Positions 48,467 to 61,009 are shown, counted from the first letter of the stretch. The stretch: DNA of 64,000 nucleotides from Amoeboaphelidium protococcarum (GCA_023515745.1 JALECJ010000005.1:1302001-1366000), one strand, 5' to 3'. The notes: a model not told the origin generated them from the letters alone. Made by a program: numbers and translations.

Positions 48467-50392
48467 ATGTTGTGTTAATAGTTTTTGAATTTGATTCTAA
48501 TAAGTCTGATACTGAACAGTGCTCTGGTGTATTCTAGAAGTAAAGTTGTGGACGATCTGCCTTCGTGTTCTCGACTCTTTTACACCACTTCCATGACCGT
48601 AAGTCAAGATACTGGCCATATAAGATTTGATAATGTGTAATAAGCTGCTTCTTCTTATGCTACAACACAATAAAGTACTCCTGCATTTATACAGTCACAT
48701 CCTAGAATAGTCGCTGTGATATAACACGTTCCTCAGAGCAGGTCAACTTCTGCAGTTAGAAGACTTGGATTGGACGCGTTATTCCATCCATTAGATCTGA
48801 GCGCGACATTTACATCACAAATGTCAGCAGTTGATCTCGCTGGTTCGACTGAGACTATTGTATTCAATCACGCTGATGTTCTCGAGTTTAAAGATGTGAT
48901 CAGATTTGGAATAACACGGTAGATGGCCACCGTTCGCGTACCTTTCAAGATAGCGTTCAAGGTAAGAGCGGGTGATACTGCACATGGATTGCTTAATATT
49001 CCTCCTATCAAAAGCGGATTCTTTACCATCTTTATCATTATGAACATTGACTCATTTGTCGCTGGTGAGCATTTGACTTTGTCTGTGCAGAACGTATGTG
49101 GGACGACTCAATTTGGCGACACCTTTGTGGTGGACCCGTATCCTCGTGTGGATGTCTAGTTGAACGAATTCAAGAGGCATCATTTGATTGTGGACTTTCT
49201 GACTCATGGGAACATTTATGGTCTACTGCTACATTAGAATGATGATTCCACGTTCACTTACCGTCCTCCCTTACTGGTGTATGGAATGTAAAAGTATGTG
49301 ACTTAGACTAGCGATCCATTCATAGAGCTTCCGTATCATGGATTCTCCCCATTTGATATACAACCAAAGCCCTATTATTACGTGGATCCTTTTGAGAGAC
49401 TGCCCGCTGACACAATTTTGGAATAACCGTTAGATGCGGAAGATCGTATCGGCTTGCCTGAACAGTCAGAGTTTAGCGTGAGACCGTCACAGCATATTCC
49501 TGTGAAGTTGATTGTTCATTCATTTAGAAAATTATCTGGCACTCTTATTAATCGGAATGGCATTGAAATACGTATTGTAGAGACTAGTTATCCGGACATT
49601 GAAACTCAACTGCTACGTTTGCCTGATAGACGCGCAGATCTCTTGTTCAATTGTCGTATTGAGACTAGCCTGCTTAATGATAATACGCATATACTTGGAC
49701 GACGGGAGTATGAAGGTATTAAATAGTCTGTCTATCCACCGCACAATGCCAAGGTAAAGGTGACTGATCTGTAAGTTGTCAGGACAAGTGATGGCGCTGT
49801 CGAAAAGTTCACCGTGGCTGTTCATTACGTGCACATTGAACATTAATATCAGAGTGGTCTCCGACTCAATCCGTTCACTTTTGTTAATCACGGAAAGTTG
49901 TATACTGTGGTAATGTGGTTGAGTTTTGTTGAAAGATCTTATCATCTCGTTGGGGAGTATCAGTTTAAAGTGAAGAATTTTATTGACACTAAAAGGTAGC
50001 GCTGGTTCTACACAGATTCCTTTCACATCCTTGACGCTGTGAATTATATGATGGTTAACAGTGTAACTAAAGAGCTAGAGAATGGAAAGACAGTTTAGAG
50101 TGCCGGCTATGAGCCGAGCTATGAAGTTGACGGCTCAGTGTACTATTATGACGAGAGTGGCATTTATTATGATTAGCCAGATCTTCCTCCAATTAATTAT
50201 CACGTTCCTCATGGTTAGTAACTACCGCCTTTCCCACAAAAGCTGTAGTTTAATTTACCGTCTGAGACTTTGGAGCGATAATAATCTAGAGCTTTAATAT
50301 AGTCACATCCTATAGAGGTCCCTCATGTTGATATGTCATCGGACGTCTTATCAAGCGATTCTGAGGACGATGGCGCATCTGTGACAAATTGA
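48467..50392 (+). CDS. Secreted protein, family A (paralogue of 59366-61009)
   Basis: 641 residues. A clear signal peptide MLCQQFLNLILISLILNSAL is followed by a beta-rich ectodomain with few Cys, repeated aromatic motifs (PPLLVYGMQKYV, PKPYYYVDPFERLP) and a Ser/Asp C-terminus containing DMSSDVLSSDSEDD. The segment around residues 490-560 (VHYVHIEHQYQSGL...GKLYTVVMWLSF...FKVKNFI) resembles a segment of the secreted protein at 59.4-61.0 kb. No known domain was recognised. Starting instead at a later ATG (48593) would lose the signal peptide. Confidence 0.72.
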
Positions 50393-50494
50393 ATAAATTT
50401 TTGGTATAATAATGATAATAGCATTAATACAATTTCTACATATTAACATACAGACATTCATGGTGATATTTTGGTAATCTTAATCAAGACTCTG

Positions 50495-52307
50495 TCAGAG
50501 CTTCACACCTAGCTCAGATTCCAACTCTGAGAATAGTTTTTCAATCTCTAATATAGTCTTTTTACTCAATCGCGAGCCTTCCTCCGACTGCAATTATTAT
50601 GATGATTATGATGATGATGCATTTTATCGCAGATTGGGCTACATCAAAGGTTAAGTGGAATTATGAGGTGCTATCCTTCGCTCTTTCTTATCTATGTTAT
50701 CGCCAGAAGATTAGGCAAAAGTTCCCTGAGGAATCAGCTTCTCTGCTTTGGATTATGAAATCGCATTACCCAACCTATTAACATTATATTCACTACCAAC
50801 CTTCTATTTACCGGCGGCTTCATATATTCTACTAGATCGCTTTTCTATCATAGCTCTCGACTACCTGGATTACTCAATCAACTTTGAGGCGAGATTTTAA
50901 ATTCTATTAGCTGAGTCTTTATCAGACCATTCAACGTCCACCAGCGGGGAGTGAAGATCAATTTAGACTCCAAACTCCTGACTCAAAGCACTTCCAAGAG
51001 GGGATGCAGGAGTTATTATAGGCAAGTTAGTTGTAACCAGTGGTTCATTACTTTATTTGTGCTCATATTGTGTTTTCTTCTACTAATTACTCTGTGAAGC
51101 TTCATTAAAATTCATCAGGTTGCCATTCTAAGACTTTTTAGTATTATCGGTATTATTAGCAGCTCCAAAGCCGTCATCTGAATTGTCAGAGAACTAATGT
51201 CGATACTTTGATTAATTTGATATGAGCTAATTCAAATCTCTAAACCCAGAGGATTAACTAATCTTTGATATGACGCTGTAATTTTTCATGATAGGAGAAT
51301 CTTGGAGATTACTTGTTTAACTCACAGGATCAGCAATCTGCTTTCTACTAAGCGATTTTTACTTGATCTCCTCCTGCATGTCAGAGCTCAATGTCAACAT
51401 GCTAGCAGACGGGCTACTACTCCCTTGCAGATGGAGCTATTGTTTAGAGTTATCACTTTATCTACAAATTTCAACTATATGGTAACATAAACAACATTTG
51501 TCGTTTATAATAATGATGTAACTTACGAGTACTAAGCTTGTTAATCTTGAGTATTGACGGCCGTAATTCTTTAAAGCAGATCCTCTATGGTCCGTTCCAG
51601 AGCCATTTATTTAGACAACGCTTACTCCTTGTACGACTCAAATTCACTCAAAGTATCACTTAATTATACCTTGACACTAGATAATTCTACATATTTCCAA
51701 GCATAATTTTGAGCTGATATTTACAATATTTAATATTACGCATTGAGAGCTATTCTTCAGAATTGAGACTTTCTTGCTGCATAGTGGATTGCTATTAAGA
51801 TATGGACCGCTAATCGTTAGTGACAGCCTTTTACGCATTAGAAAGCATGTTAGATTGGCCGTTCAATTTCTCTAATGTTTGAGTCAAGCTATGACAATAC
51901 TACTCCATTGACTGCCTCCTCTCCAGCTCATCAATAAATCTCTGTTTCAAGTCATTAAACTCCGCGATAGCTAGTTTGGATGCTACATTATATCAAAGAT
52001 GTGACGAGATAAATACACCAAGTTTTATTTTAGATGCAATCACACCTTTTATGATTCTCTTGAGCACTTGAGCACTTTGCTTATTGGTCTCCTCTAGATT
52101 GCGAGATTTCTTCATTAGCTCAGCATTCCGGCTGGTCAGAGTTTCGCACTCGATTGTGGCCTCCGAATACAAACTTTTCATTAAATTAAACTCTTGCAAC
52201 GCCTTAGTGCTGGCCTTCTACAACTACCGCAAAGTAGTCTACAGCCGCTTATTATCCTCTTTAAGTTTTTCAATGTATTCGCTCTGCTTCTATCCAGGTT
52301 GTTCCAT
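50495..52307 (-). CDS. Coiled-coil protein with Ser/Gln-rich tail, unrecognised
   Basis: 543 residues from four exons; introns 51983-52045, 51687-51739 and 51462-51526 all end TGTAG. Residues 1-220 are a long coiled coil (QSEYIEKLKEDNKRLQTTLR, AELMKKSRNLEETNKQSAQV). The rest is low-complexity Ser/Gln/Asn with a last short helix KKTILEIEKLFSELESELGV. For intron 2 an alternative donor gives 38 nt, but the 53-nt version fits the size range. The layout suggests a spindle, kinetochore or trafficking scaffold, without family support. Confidence 0.65.
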
Positions 52308-52500
52308 AATTAATATCTTCTACTGTGTTTGAGTTTGTGCAGCGAGCAAGACAATGCGCTTTTTGAAATATTCGCCGAAACGAGCTACGGCTGAAACAAA
52401 AACTTCACAAGTCTACTGTATCGTTTATACTATATCTCCTGTTAGATATATAAAGAAACAGAATTAAACGCGCCAATTAAATGCAATTTCAACTATTGCG

Positions 52501-53937
52501 TCATTTTTATTTCTTGCTCTTAGTTCTGCGCTTTTTGGCTTTGGTAACTATTTACTCTTCATCAACAAATTCTTTCTCTTCGGTGCAGCAAGTGTCGTTT
52601 ACGCACAATTCGCCCTTTGAGGTAATGTCCTGATTTTCATCAACCTAATCAGCTATTTGTTCATTCTTCAAATCCTCTACTTTACAATAATCATATTGTT
52701 TGTACAATTGTAAAACCGCCTGCTCTTTCATCTTGGCTTCAATCATGATATCAACTTCCAAATCTTGAGGTAGTGGAGGCAACCTTCTCACATAGTCTGA
52801 ATGAGCTCGACGCTCTGGAATCGACTTGGCACCGGGCCGACTCTCTGAATAATGTTACTTTATTCTGATACCGCGAGATTTCCAAATTGCATTTATCCGG
52901 TCAAGTAGAGATTGCTCAATTAAATGATAGTCATCCTTTTTAAACTCATCAATGTGTTCATACAGAGGATTAAGCGAGTGATGATGCCAATCCAAAACTA
53001 GGGGAATTTGTAACTCTTCGCATAATGGTAACAAGTCTTGAACAGAATAACACAATTCATCATTCTCCCTACACACATATAAAGAGGTGCACATTAAAAA
53101 GACTACATATTTATGAACCATAATTTAAATATCTTACAAAACCAATCTGCTCTACGCGTTTGCGGATAGTCGTTTAAAGTTGATTTTAAAACGTTCATAA
53201 GCGGCCTACTTGTCGCCATAGACGCCGCCCATATGGATCACCATGACACCACCGTCTTAAGCAGAGTGTCCAGTCAGATCTAGTAATTCATTCTGATACT
53301 CTAAATCTAACAATGATCTCTTAATCACATCTTCATTCGGACTTCCTAGTTGACTGAATTGACCTGGATGTAACGTTAATCGGTGACCGTACTTCTTTGC
53401 CAGATCGCCAGCTTGTCTTAGTGGCACCTCTGCGTATTTCACGCTATATCCATGACCTTGATGTGACGCAAACGGAAACATCTCGCTGCTGATTCTCATT
53501 AGGCGTATTTAATGCCGCTCATTCCACTCTATCAGTTTAATGAGATCGCATGCATTCTGATAGCCAAGATCTTTGGCGTAATCTAGTCCTTTCTCTAGAA
53601 GAGTTTTCAGACGGAGAGTCCGCGAACAAAATACAGCAGGATCACTTTCACGGAGCACAGTATTGAGGCAAGCATAGCCAAGTCTAATATTAGGATATGC
53701 TTTCAAATCTATGGCCTGTTCATCATTTAATATATTATCTGATTCTGATTGTTTCTACTGAGGTATAGAAGACTTAGCCAGCTACAACTCAGTTTAATCA
53801 CCAAAAGCAGGCACGTCAGACGTGGCCGGGACGGTTCTCTTTCGACCTATTGACTAAAAACTTGGTACATTTGGCAAAATAGAGCTGTTGGCAATCTTGA
53901 TAGAAATAGCCTGCTTACTAGTAGCTCTGGTCCGCAT
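52501..53937 (-). CDS. UV-damage endonuclease (UVDE/Uve1)
   Basis: 455 residues, two exons (intron 53069-53137, TGTAG). The TIM-barrel core has RLGYACLNTVLRE, LIEWNERH, RISSEMFPFASHQGHG, RLTLHPGQFSQLGSPNEDV (metal ligands) and VIHMGGVYGDK, then across the intron RLVLENDEL and YSVQDLLPLCEELQIPLVLD with WHHHSLNP. This order is diagnostic of UVDE, which nicks 5' to UV photoproducts and abasic sites. It occurs in fungi and some bacteria and archaea. The basic C-terminal tail (TKAKKRRTKSKK) may be a nuclear signal. Confidence 0.94.
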
Positions 53938-54177
53938 TTTTATAAAGCTATACCGCTTCGACAAAAGGTGAAAAGAAATGTACTCACAGATGCTCATATA
54001 CGTCATTTTAAATCTGATCTTTAGTTTCAATGATAACACGCCGATCGCTTGTAGATCTCGTTTCTCATGATTTAGTTTCATTGGTTTCAACGATCATGAT
54101 TATGATAATGATTATGAGAGACAGTCAAGTCTGTAAGGATAAATGATGTGTATGGCTTTCTAGTCCTCTATTGCGAG

Positions 54178-54399
54178 ATGTGGCACTCAACGCCGAAAGA
54201 ATCGTATGAGAATCACTCTAAAAATGTTGAGCACTTTGCAGATGACTCATGTCCAAAGCGAGCGCCATTGTTGTTACCACCCTTTAAAACAATTCTACCT
54301 AAACTAATAGCAGGACTTTATTCTATTGTTGATGCATGCACATTTTCATTGTATGCGGCTTTGACCATTGGTTATAGTCAGGGGTAATCTCCCCTTTGA
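54178..54399 (+). CDS. Small hypothetical membrane-like protein (candidate)
   Basis: 73 residues: hydrophilic first half (MWHSTPKESYENHSKNVEHF) and a hydrophobic second half (IVDACTFSLYAALTIGYSQG). The frame is open further upstream without an ATG. It lies between the UVDE start and the monooxygenase start. No family recognised. Confidence 0.35.
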
Positions 54400-54483
54400 A
54401 ATATTCGGAATGCTTATCAATCAAGGGTTGAAATATGCTTATGGCGCAGTTTAACTTTCTAAGCAGTTATCAAGCATTAAAAA

Positions 54484-55980
54484 ATGACTGTGGAGCAGCT
54501 AGACGTGTTGATTGTTGGTGCTGGGCTGGCCGGTATAAATATGGCTATATCTTTGCACAAGGAACGCCCGAATGACTAGATTTTGGTACTGGAGAAGTCG
54601 AGCGAGGTTGGCGGTGTCTGGTCCGCTAACGCGTATCCTAATCTCCACTGCGACGTGTCATGGGCCGTTTATGCTTATTAATGGGATCTTGAGGCAGCTG
54701 CTAAGCATTTTGGACGTAATCAAAGTCCACCTGGCCCTCTGCTGAAGACTTACTTGCAAGATGTCGTCCGTCGCCACCCATTCCCTCTGAAATGTGGTGT
54801 AGGCGTCTAGAAAGCTTGCTGGATGCCAGATGATAAGCTTTGGCACGTTCATTGTGACAATGGAGTCCTATATGTGACCAAGTACTTGATCTGCTCTACC
54901 GGTCTACTAAGCACCCCTAAAATCCCTAAAGATTTGATTCCTCAGGCGCTCAGTGGCAAAGCACGCGTAGTCCACACTGCGCAGTGGAATTTGTCCGAAG
55001 CTGATTTGGATCAAGTCGAACGTGTCGCTGTTATTGGCAATGGGTCAAGTGCGACTCAAACCTTCACAGGTTTAGCCTTGCGTCCATCTGCACCGACTGT
55101 GCATTGGTATTGGAGATCTCCGAAATGGATTGTCCCAGAAAGCGATCCACCATATTCAAAGTTGTATTTTGCTCTTGCCAAGCGTTGGCCGTTTCTCCTG
55201 ACATTGGAAAGATGGAGATAGATATTCCGCTTTGATTTCCTGTCCAACTTGGTTTGTACTAAACCAAATTTAGCGCGCTGGATTATGTCCCATGGTGTCA
55301 AAAGTGTCTATCCGCAGGCTGAGAAGATCAATTTTATCCCTGATTATCCTGTCGGATGTAGTCGATTGGTGATTTCCCCTTCTTTGTTCGAAGCCATCGA
55401 CTTGCCGAGTGTCAAGTTGATAAATGATGGAATTGCGAAAATCAATGAAGATGCAACTATTGAGACCAAAGATTCCACGAATTGCCAACCTGATGAGTAT
55501 GATTTAATTGTTCTTGGTACCGGATTTGATGTTGGGCGTTGTCTTCCTCACTTTGACATTCGCGGTGAGAATGGGCTAGGCTTGAGCGAGCATTGGTCTT
55601 AATGTTCGCGCACCTTGATGGGTCTGACTACTGATAAGTTTCCCAACTTGTTTTTCTTGACAGGACCCAATACTAATACTACTATTGGTTCTGTGAGTGT
55701 CATGGTCCAGTATGGTGTTGACTACATTTTGAAGTGCTTGTAAATGATCTATAAGGAGTGTGACGGGTACCCTTGCATACTGTAGACGCGTTCTGATGCT
55801 GTCGACCGTCACATGGACTGGCTGTTGAAGAAGTTGGAGTAGTAGCCTTCCGCATCGTCTTAATGCTCTTCTTGGTATCGTTAGAATGGTCGTGTGTCCG
55901 ACACAAATTGGCCTGCGGGGATGAGCAAGTATGGCAAATTGACAAAACGTCCAAAGAAGTCCAATTTTGTGTTTGTCTGA
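54484..55980 (+). CDS. FAD/NADPH monooxygenase (Baeyer-Villiger/FMO type)
   Basis: 498 residues, intronless. FAD motif VLIVGAGLAGINMAISL at the N-terminus, then LEKSSEVGGVWSANAYPNLH (conserved GGxW...YPGxxCD-like, here CDVSWAVY), a central ICSTGLLSTPKIPK and NADPH motif VAVIGNGSSATQTF, and DLIVLGTGFDVGR near the end. This is the class B flavoprotein monooxygenase plan (BVMO/FMO). The exact FxGxxxHxxxW(P/D) fingerprint is degenerate (KARVVHTAQW), so ketone or N/S oxidation cannot be told apart. The basic C-terminus has no targeting signal. Confidence 0.85.
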
Positions 55981-56213
55981 TTAAACAGCTGGTAATTTAT
56001 TAGTCCGAAAATATTAAATGAATAAATAATGGGAGTTTCTGAATTCAAAACATTCTCTACATTATATTTACGCGTATTTCCCTTTGCCACTGTCTGAATT
56101 GATCAGCTTCCATTATCATTTCGCTGCAAATTCATCAATGACTCTTCTTTCAGTGTAATTGAAATCTACCTTAAAATATCCATTTTAAAGTGTTGAATTA
56201 GAATTATTTGCAA

Positions 56214-57113
56214 ATGAATTGTCGCTCTTTGTTCGATATTGACCCGCTATAAATTGCATGTGAATCTGACAATAGGGAAGAATCGTAGTAAGATAAAGCT
56301 TCCGATACAAAAGATGCATAGTAAGAACAATCTGCGCCCGTTGTTGCCTCGTAAAAGAGCTGTAGAGTTTGTAATTAATCCTTTTATACAACCTCAGAGT
56401 AACGCGTGCATTTTTAAACAGAAGAGCATTAGATGAGGCTTAGATAGTCTGTACAAGATAATACTAGTGATGATGATGATGAAGAATCTGGATCTGATGG
56501 TGATTCGTTGCAACAATAATAACGCTAGGTCATATCTTTCACTCTGAAATTTGGTCAAGAGGTTCACTGTTATAAATCTGTATTTTTTGTAGAAGAGGAT
56601 AAGGATAATGTATCGTTGCCGCAATAGCTCATAAGATTTCTTTAGGACTCAAGGCCCTATTGGTGCATATTGTTGCTTCAAGGCGGAAGATTCGCTGGTG
56701 CCATCTTTGATCTAACAAGTCCTAATCATGATCTGATGGTAGCGCACAAGACTATCGTAAAGTATACGACGCGTCGAAAGCAAGGAGGTAGTCAAAAAGC
56801 TAAAGATAATTCAACTAAAGGCATCAGGTCTGCCGGTGCATAAATTCGAAGATAGAACTAAGTAGCATTGGAGCAAGAAGTTAGATCACTATTGTCCAGC
56901 TGGAGCCCGTACTTGCTGTAATGTCGCAGAATTTATATTCATGCTCCTGGCCCACACAATAAAGCTATACTATACTACTCCGACAATGAAAAGAAAGTTC
57001 CGCCTTTGATAAAGACGGATACACGTATTGCCAGTATTCCTCTGACCACACACAGGCCGACACTGGAAGAGATTATTCGAATCAATGCATAGTTACAGAG
57101 TATCAATCAATGA
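56214..57113 (+). CDS. Minimal Vms1/ANKZF1-like peptidyl-tRNA endonuclease
   Basis: 299 residues, intronless. Starts MNCRSLFDIDPLQIA (Vms1 proteins share SLFDL). A C2H2 finger uses C50, C53, H66 and H72 (CRVCNQSFYTTSEQRVHF). A VLRF1 domain follows with LLLQGGRFAGAIFD, VAHKTIVKYTTRRKQGGSQK and SAGAQIRRQNQVALEQEVRS, ending in APGPHNKAILYY and IPLTTHRPTLEEI. Q194 in GGSQ corresponds to the catalytic Gln that releases nascent chains from stalled 60S ribosomes. Ankyrin repeats and the VCP-binding VIM helix of yeast (632 aa) and human (726 aa) proteins are missing. Confidence 0.86.
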
Positions 57114-57172
57114 TTGTTAGACTTGATGAAGAATTTTACAATTGACAATCGACAATTTTATTTTATTAAAAG

Positions 57173-58570
57173 TCATTAATATTTCACCTTGCTCTAACCG
57201 TCTTGGTCATAGAGAATCTTCAAATCAGGCATTTTGTTATCACACCCATTACCGCTAATTCCAATACAAAGAGGCTGACATCCAAGCAGGCGGCATTGAC
57301 GAGATCCTTTACCCCAGTGCCCTTTACATGCGTTTTGATAGAATGGCTGAGGCGAGACAATCATGGGAACGGTAGAGGAGCCTTCAGGCAGTTATTCTAT
57401 ACCACATCGGGCAGCCGCAGACTTTCTAGACATCAAAGTCAAGCACTAATCGGACCACCATACAATCGGAGTGTTACATGGCGGCAATGGAGCACCGACA
57501 AACCACTTTTCAGCCGTAGTTGAAATTAAGGACTGCGCATTCAACCACTCCTATTAAATATTCTTGTTAGATACCACGGCAGCGTGAATAGAGACAGAAG
57601 ATAACACAACGATGGTCAAAACACTCATAACGCTAATGAATAAAACTGGATCCAGAATTAAATCGAAAAGTATCACACCAATAGGAAATGGAGATCTCTT
57701 GTGCAATTCAACAGTACTATCAGACTATTTCTTAGGGGCAGCTGAGATACCATTAAAGCATTGGTTATAAGTGTCAATGCATGTGATATTATCTGCAGCG
57801 GCGGCGAGGTGGCATTTTTCAACATCAAATTATTGAACAAGGAGTGAGAATCCCTAAGTACAAAGAAGGTACTATGCATCGATATCGCTCTTGATCCTAT
57901 CAGAAGTGGAGTTGGAGCAACAAGCAAGAGCATTGTCGCGGAAGGCATTGCATACACGCCTATAAGAAGAAGGCAGGACAACCTATAAGTCCAGATACGC
58001 GTCTGCTGCTTATACCGTCTCGGGGCATTTCTAGTCAGCTTTATACAAGCAGAGATATTCATTAAAAGAAATCGCGCCATCTTGGTCAGAATCTGCCTGC
58101 ACGTATGCGGCCTTGATCATATCCTCCAGTCTGCCTCCATCAGCAGCATTGTTTACCTTCTCACTAAAGTACACTTTGAGTCTCTTCTACCACGGTAATT
58201 GGCTATTAAAAGACTTTGCAAATACAAGATTCTTCCAGTAAGCACTAAACTCATCCTGTTAAACTTTGCCATCGTCATTCAGATCAATCTCTCTAAATTG
58301 TCCCTAGAAAGACTGCTCCATAAGAGTCTAATTACCTAGAAAGAGGATATCGAATAGTGTAAGAGTCTCAGTATCTTCACCGCTATCCTGCTAATAACTT
58401 ATACCATCAATGACAGGAAGCTAATCCACCGTAATGTTAAACTGACGCGTCACACCATTCCATTAGCTTAATAACGTCATATTACTATGATTATTCTCGT
58501 GCGCCATAGTACTAAGAGGCAAAAGGCAGCACACTATTCCAATAACAAGAGGCTTGAAAAACTTGGACAT
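57173..58570 (-). CDS. Secreted/membrane EF-hand, Cys-rich protein
   Basis: 465 residues in one frame. Signal peptide MSKFFKPLVIGIVCCLLPLS is followed by two EF-hands: loop 96-107 (DLNDDGKVQQDE) and loop about 160-171 (DSDQDGAISFNE). A Cys-rich region with CCSNSTSD and TCIDTYNQC comes next, then a hydrophobic stretch (FPIGVILFDLILDPVLFISV and on, about 40 residues) that could be a membrane helix, and a second Cys-rich part (CKGHWGKGSRQCRLLGCQPL). The domain set is not one I know. Calcium binding outside the cytosol is the only function supported. Tail-to-tail with Vms1 (59 bp). Confidence 0.72.
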
Positions 58571-59365
58571 TTTTTAACTGATATGCTCAAGCAATGTATT
58601 GTATTTGTCCAATTGACAATGGTGCTTATTGCTGTAAAATGGTCTCGATAGATGAAAGTATAATAGCCCCTTGATCTGACCACAGAGTCAGCTGTGAGGC
58701 ACCTTATTATTTGATTAAATCTAGAATGAGTTTATGCATGAAGCTGACTAGATTAACTAGAGTTAAAGAATAATTATTGCATATCATATATAGCTTGATT
58801 AACTTGTCACTGCCAACGACCAGTATTATACGCGTCGTATGATAAACGTATAATATGTTTCGATTTTGACTATACCTTGAATGGGGTATTCAAGATCAAG
58901 CATACTACTATCTAGAAGCACAAATAATAGCATATTTTTTATAATGCCAGTTTATGGAAGAAAAATCTTAATAACACTTGCCTTGACACTTCAGATGAGC
59001 ATCAACTTGCTTGTGAAATTGCAGAAATCACAGTGAAGATTATGAAGTTGATACTTGGAAAGTGTCTATTGCACCCACTCTCAGAGTATGAATTCCGATT
59101 ACTTATTCTGAAAGGTTCAAAAATGTTTGATAGCCATACGAATCCCCAGTAGATTACACTTCAATTTAACTCAGTTTGACATTGTTTAATCGCTGTTGAG
59201 TAACCTACATGCGCCACATCAAAAGCAGCCCCGTTTAAGAGAGCGAGCGGAGAGCGATGAGGCGTTTGGACGAGATTAGATTGTTGAGGCGATTGGCTGA
59301 TCAGAGTGGTAGTTGTTAATTGTCCCCGTCCTCCCACTTGTTCGCGTTTATGTTTATAGAAGATT
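58571..59365. other. Intergenic with an orphan open stretch
   Basis: Between two divergent starts. A plus-strand frame open from about 58800 to a TGA at 59177 reads like protein (DEHQLACEIAEITVKIMKLI, HPLSEYEFRLLILKGSKMF) but has no early ATG. It could be the last exon of a small gene whose first exon I could not identify. ACGCGT occurs near 58829. The rest is AT-rich. Confidence 0.3.
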
Positions 59366-61009
59366 ATGGACGTGTAATATTAGTATTGTAAATACTTGGT
59401 CGTATTCTGTATATTATGTGTGAATTTAGTCTCTGGGCAGCTACTGGGCGTGGCTATTGACAAGCAAACTTTTTCGAATGTGACATTTGGTAGTGGCATC
59501 GACGGTCTAGCTTAGTAGAATTTAGTCATTTAGAATGTGTATGGTTCTCCTACTCTGCTGGACGTGAGTCTGTCTATACTTTTTGAAGATGTAAGGTATT
59601 TTGATGGGCTCACGATAGAGGTTTAGTTGCACTGTCTCGAGAGGAGCTAAACGTCGCGTCATCGGTGGTTTCCCTTAGCCTCATAACCAGACGCTGAGCA
59701 GGTGACTTCATCGCAAATACTCTCTGTCACGATCCAGAATAGGCAAATAGCCCACACGTAAGATGACAAGTATCTCTATGTCTTTGCTGTCAGAGATAAT
59801 AATCTTATTATAAAGCCTGGGGTGGCATAGTTCAATACTTTTTTCCGGTTGAAAAAGATGCCTGACACGTACAATCCATTCTATATGGTGATCAAGGTTG
59901 GGGATGGCTTTCAATAGGCTTCTATTACATCTAATGCGTTCCAGCTCTTGTACAAGAAGGATGTTATATAGCGTAAACCGTATGGCCTTTTCACATTGCA
60001 GTCACTTCCGAGCCAAGATGCGCTGGCTTACTATATGACACCGCAACGGGAGAGGGTACGCGACTCATTTGCTCATGTATCCCGGTATCCACTATTTAGA
60101 AAAGAAGATGCTCAGTACAACGATCATATGACTCAGTCCATGCTGCCTATGCTACATCGTGTTCAGCCGAGTATGCAACCTCAAGTGAAGGAGACCAAAT
60201 TGAAGCGATCGAAAGGTGTGAGGACCATCGTTTCTTCTACCTCTTACAAAGGATTTAGTTCCTTGTACTTCAATCAGTCTCACCATCGGGATGAGCAGCA
60301 CTTGCTGCCATGGGGTGTTGTGATTGAGCTGTAATATCATGACTGCAAGAATGGATTTAGATAGGCTCTCACGTTACCTATTGAGGACAAGAAAGTGTCT
60401 TACTATCCTCATCTTGATCGTTAATTGGAGAGAAGGCTAAATGCTTTCCTATACACTGACCGTTTAGATGAGCAAATGTTGAATAAGTTGTAACATCAAG
60501 GCTTGAGAGAGTATGTGAGTTGGAATATTGTTAGCACGGGTGAGTTTAGATATAAAGTCACCGTCGTTAAATACAAGCGACTGGTCTCTCAAGAAGACGA
60601 AGAATGGCCTGATTACACTTCTGTCACTGGCCATATGTACACTTATCGTCTCTTCTACAAGTGTATATCTATGAAATGCCCCACTGGATGGATGGTTTAT
60701 AGACTTACATACAAACCGTTGGTTAAAACTTTTATACTGAATTGGTATGCTCAGGCGCGTCAGATTCAGAGTTACACGAATATGTTCCTAAGTGAGGAGG
60801 CTTCCTCTAGGTTATTTACAAAGCAATGCACCCCGATTATCGTTGGATTAACGCGCTTGAAGCCGGTTGTTGACATGGAGCCGTTTAATCGCTTTATGGA
60901 CCATATTAGACAGGTTGAATAAGCTTCATCTTCTCTTGAGCTGGACGCTGGATCAAATGGATAAGATGATGGCATTTCAGATATGAGTCCTGACGTTCTT
61001 AGATATTGA
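59366..61009 (+). CDS. Secreted protein, family A (paralogue of 48467-50392)
   Basis: 547 residues. Signal peptide MDVQYQYCKYLVVFCILCVN, probably cut near LVSG/QLLG. The ectodomain is beta-rich: FSNVTFGSGIDGLAQQNLVI, NVYGSPTLLDVSLSILFEDV, then FQLLYKKDVIQRKPYG and SSLYFNQSHHRDEQHLLPWG. Around residues 395-470, VVKYKRL...TGHMYTYRLFYKC...YKPLVKTFI parallels the other secreted gene, and both end with DMS(S/P)DVL. No catalytic motif or known fold is visible. Possibly a lineage-specific cell-surface or host-interaction family. Confidence 0.72.
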
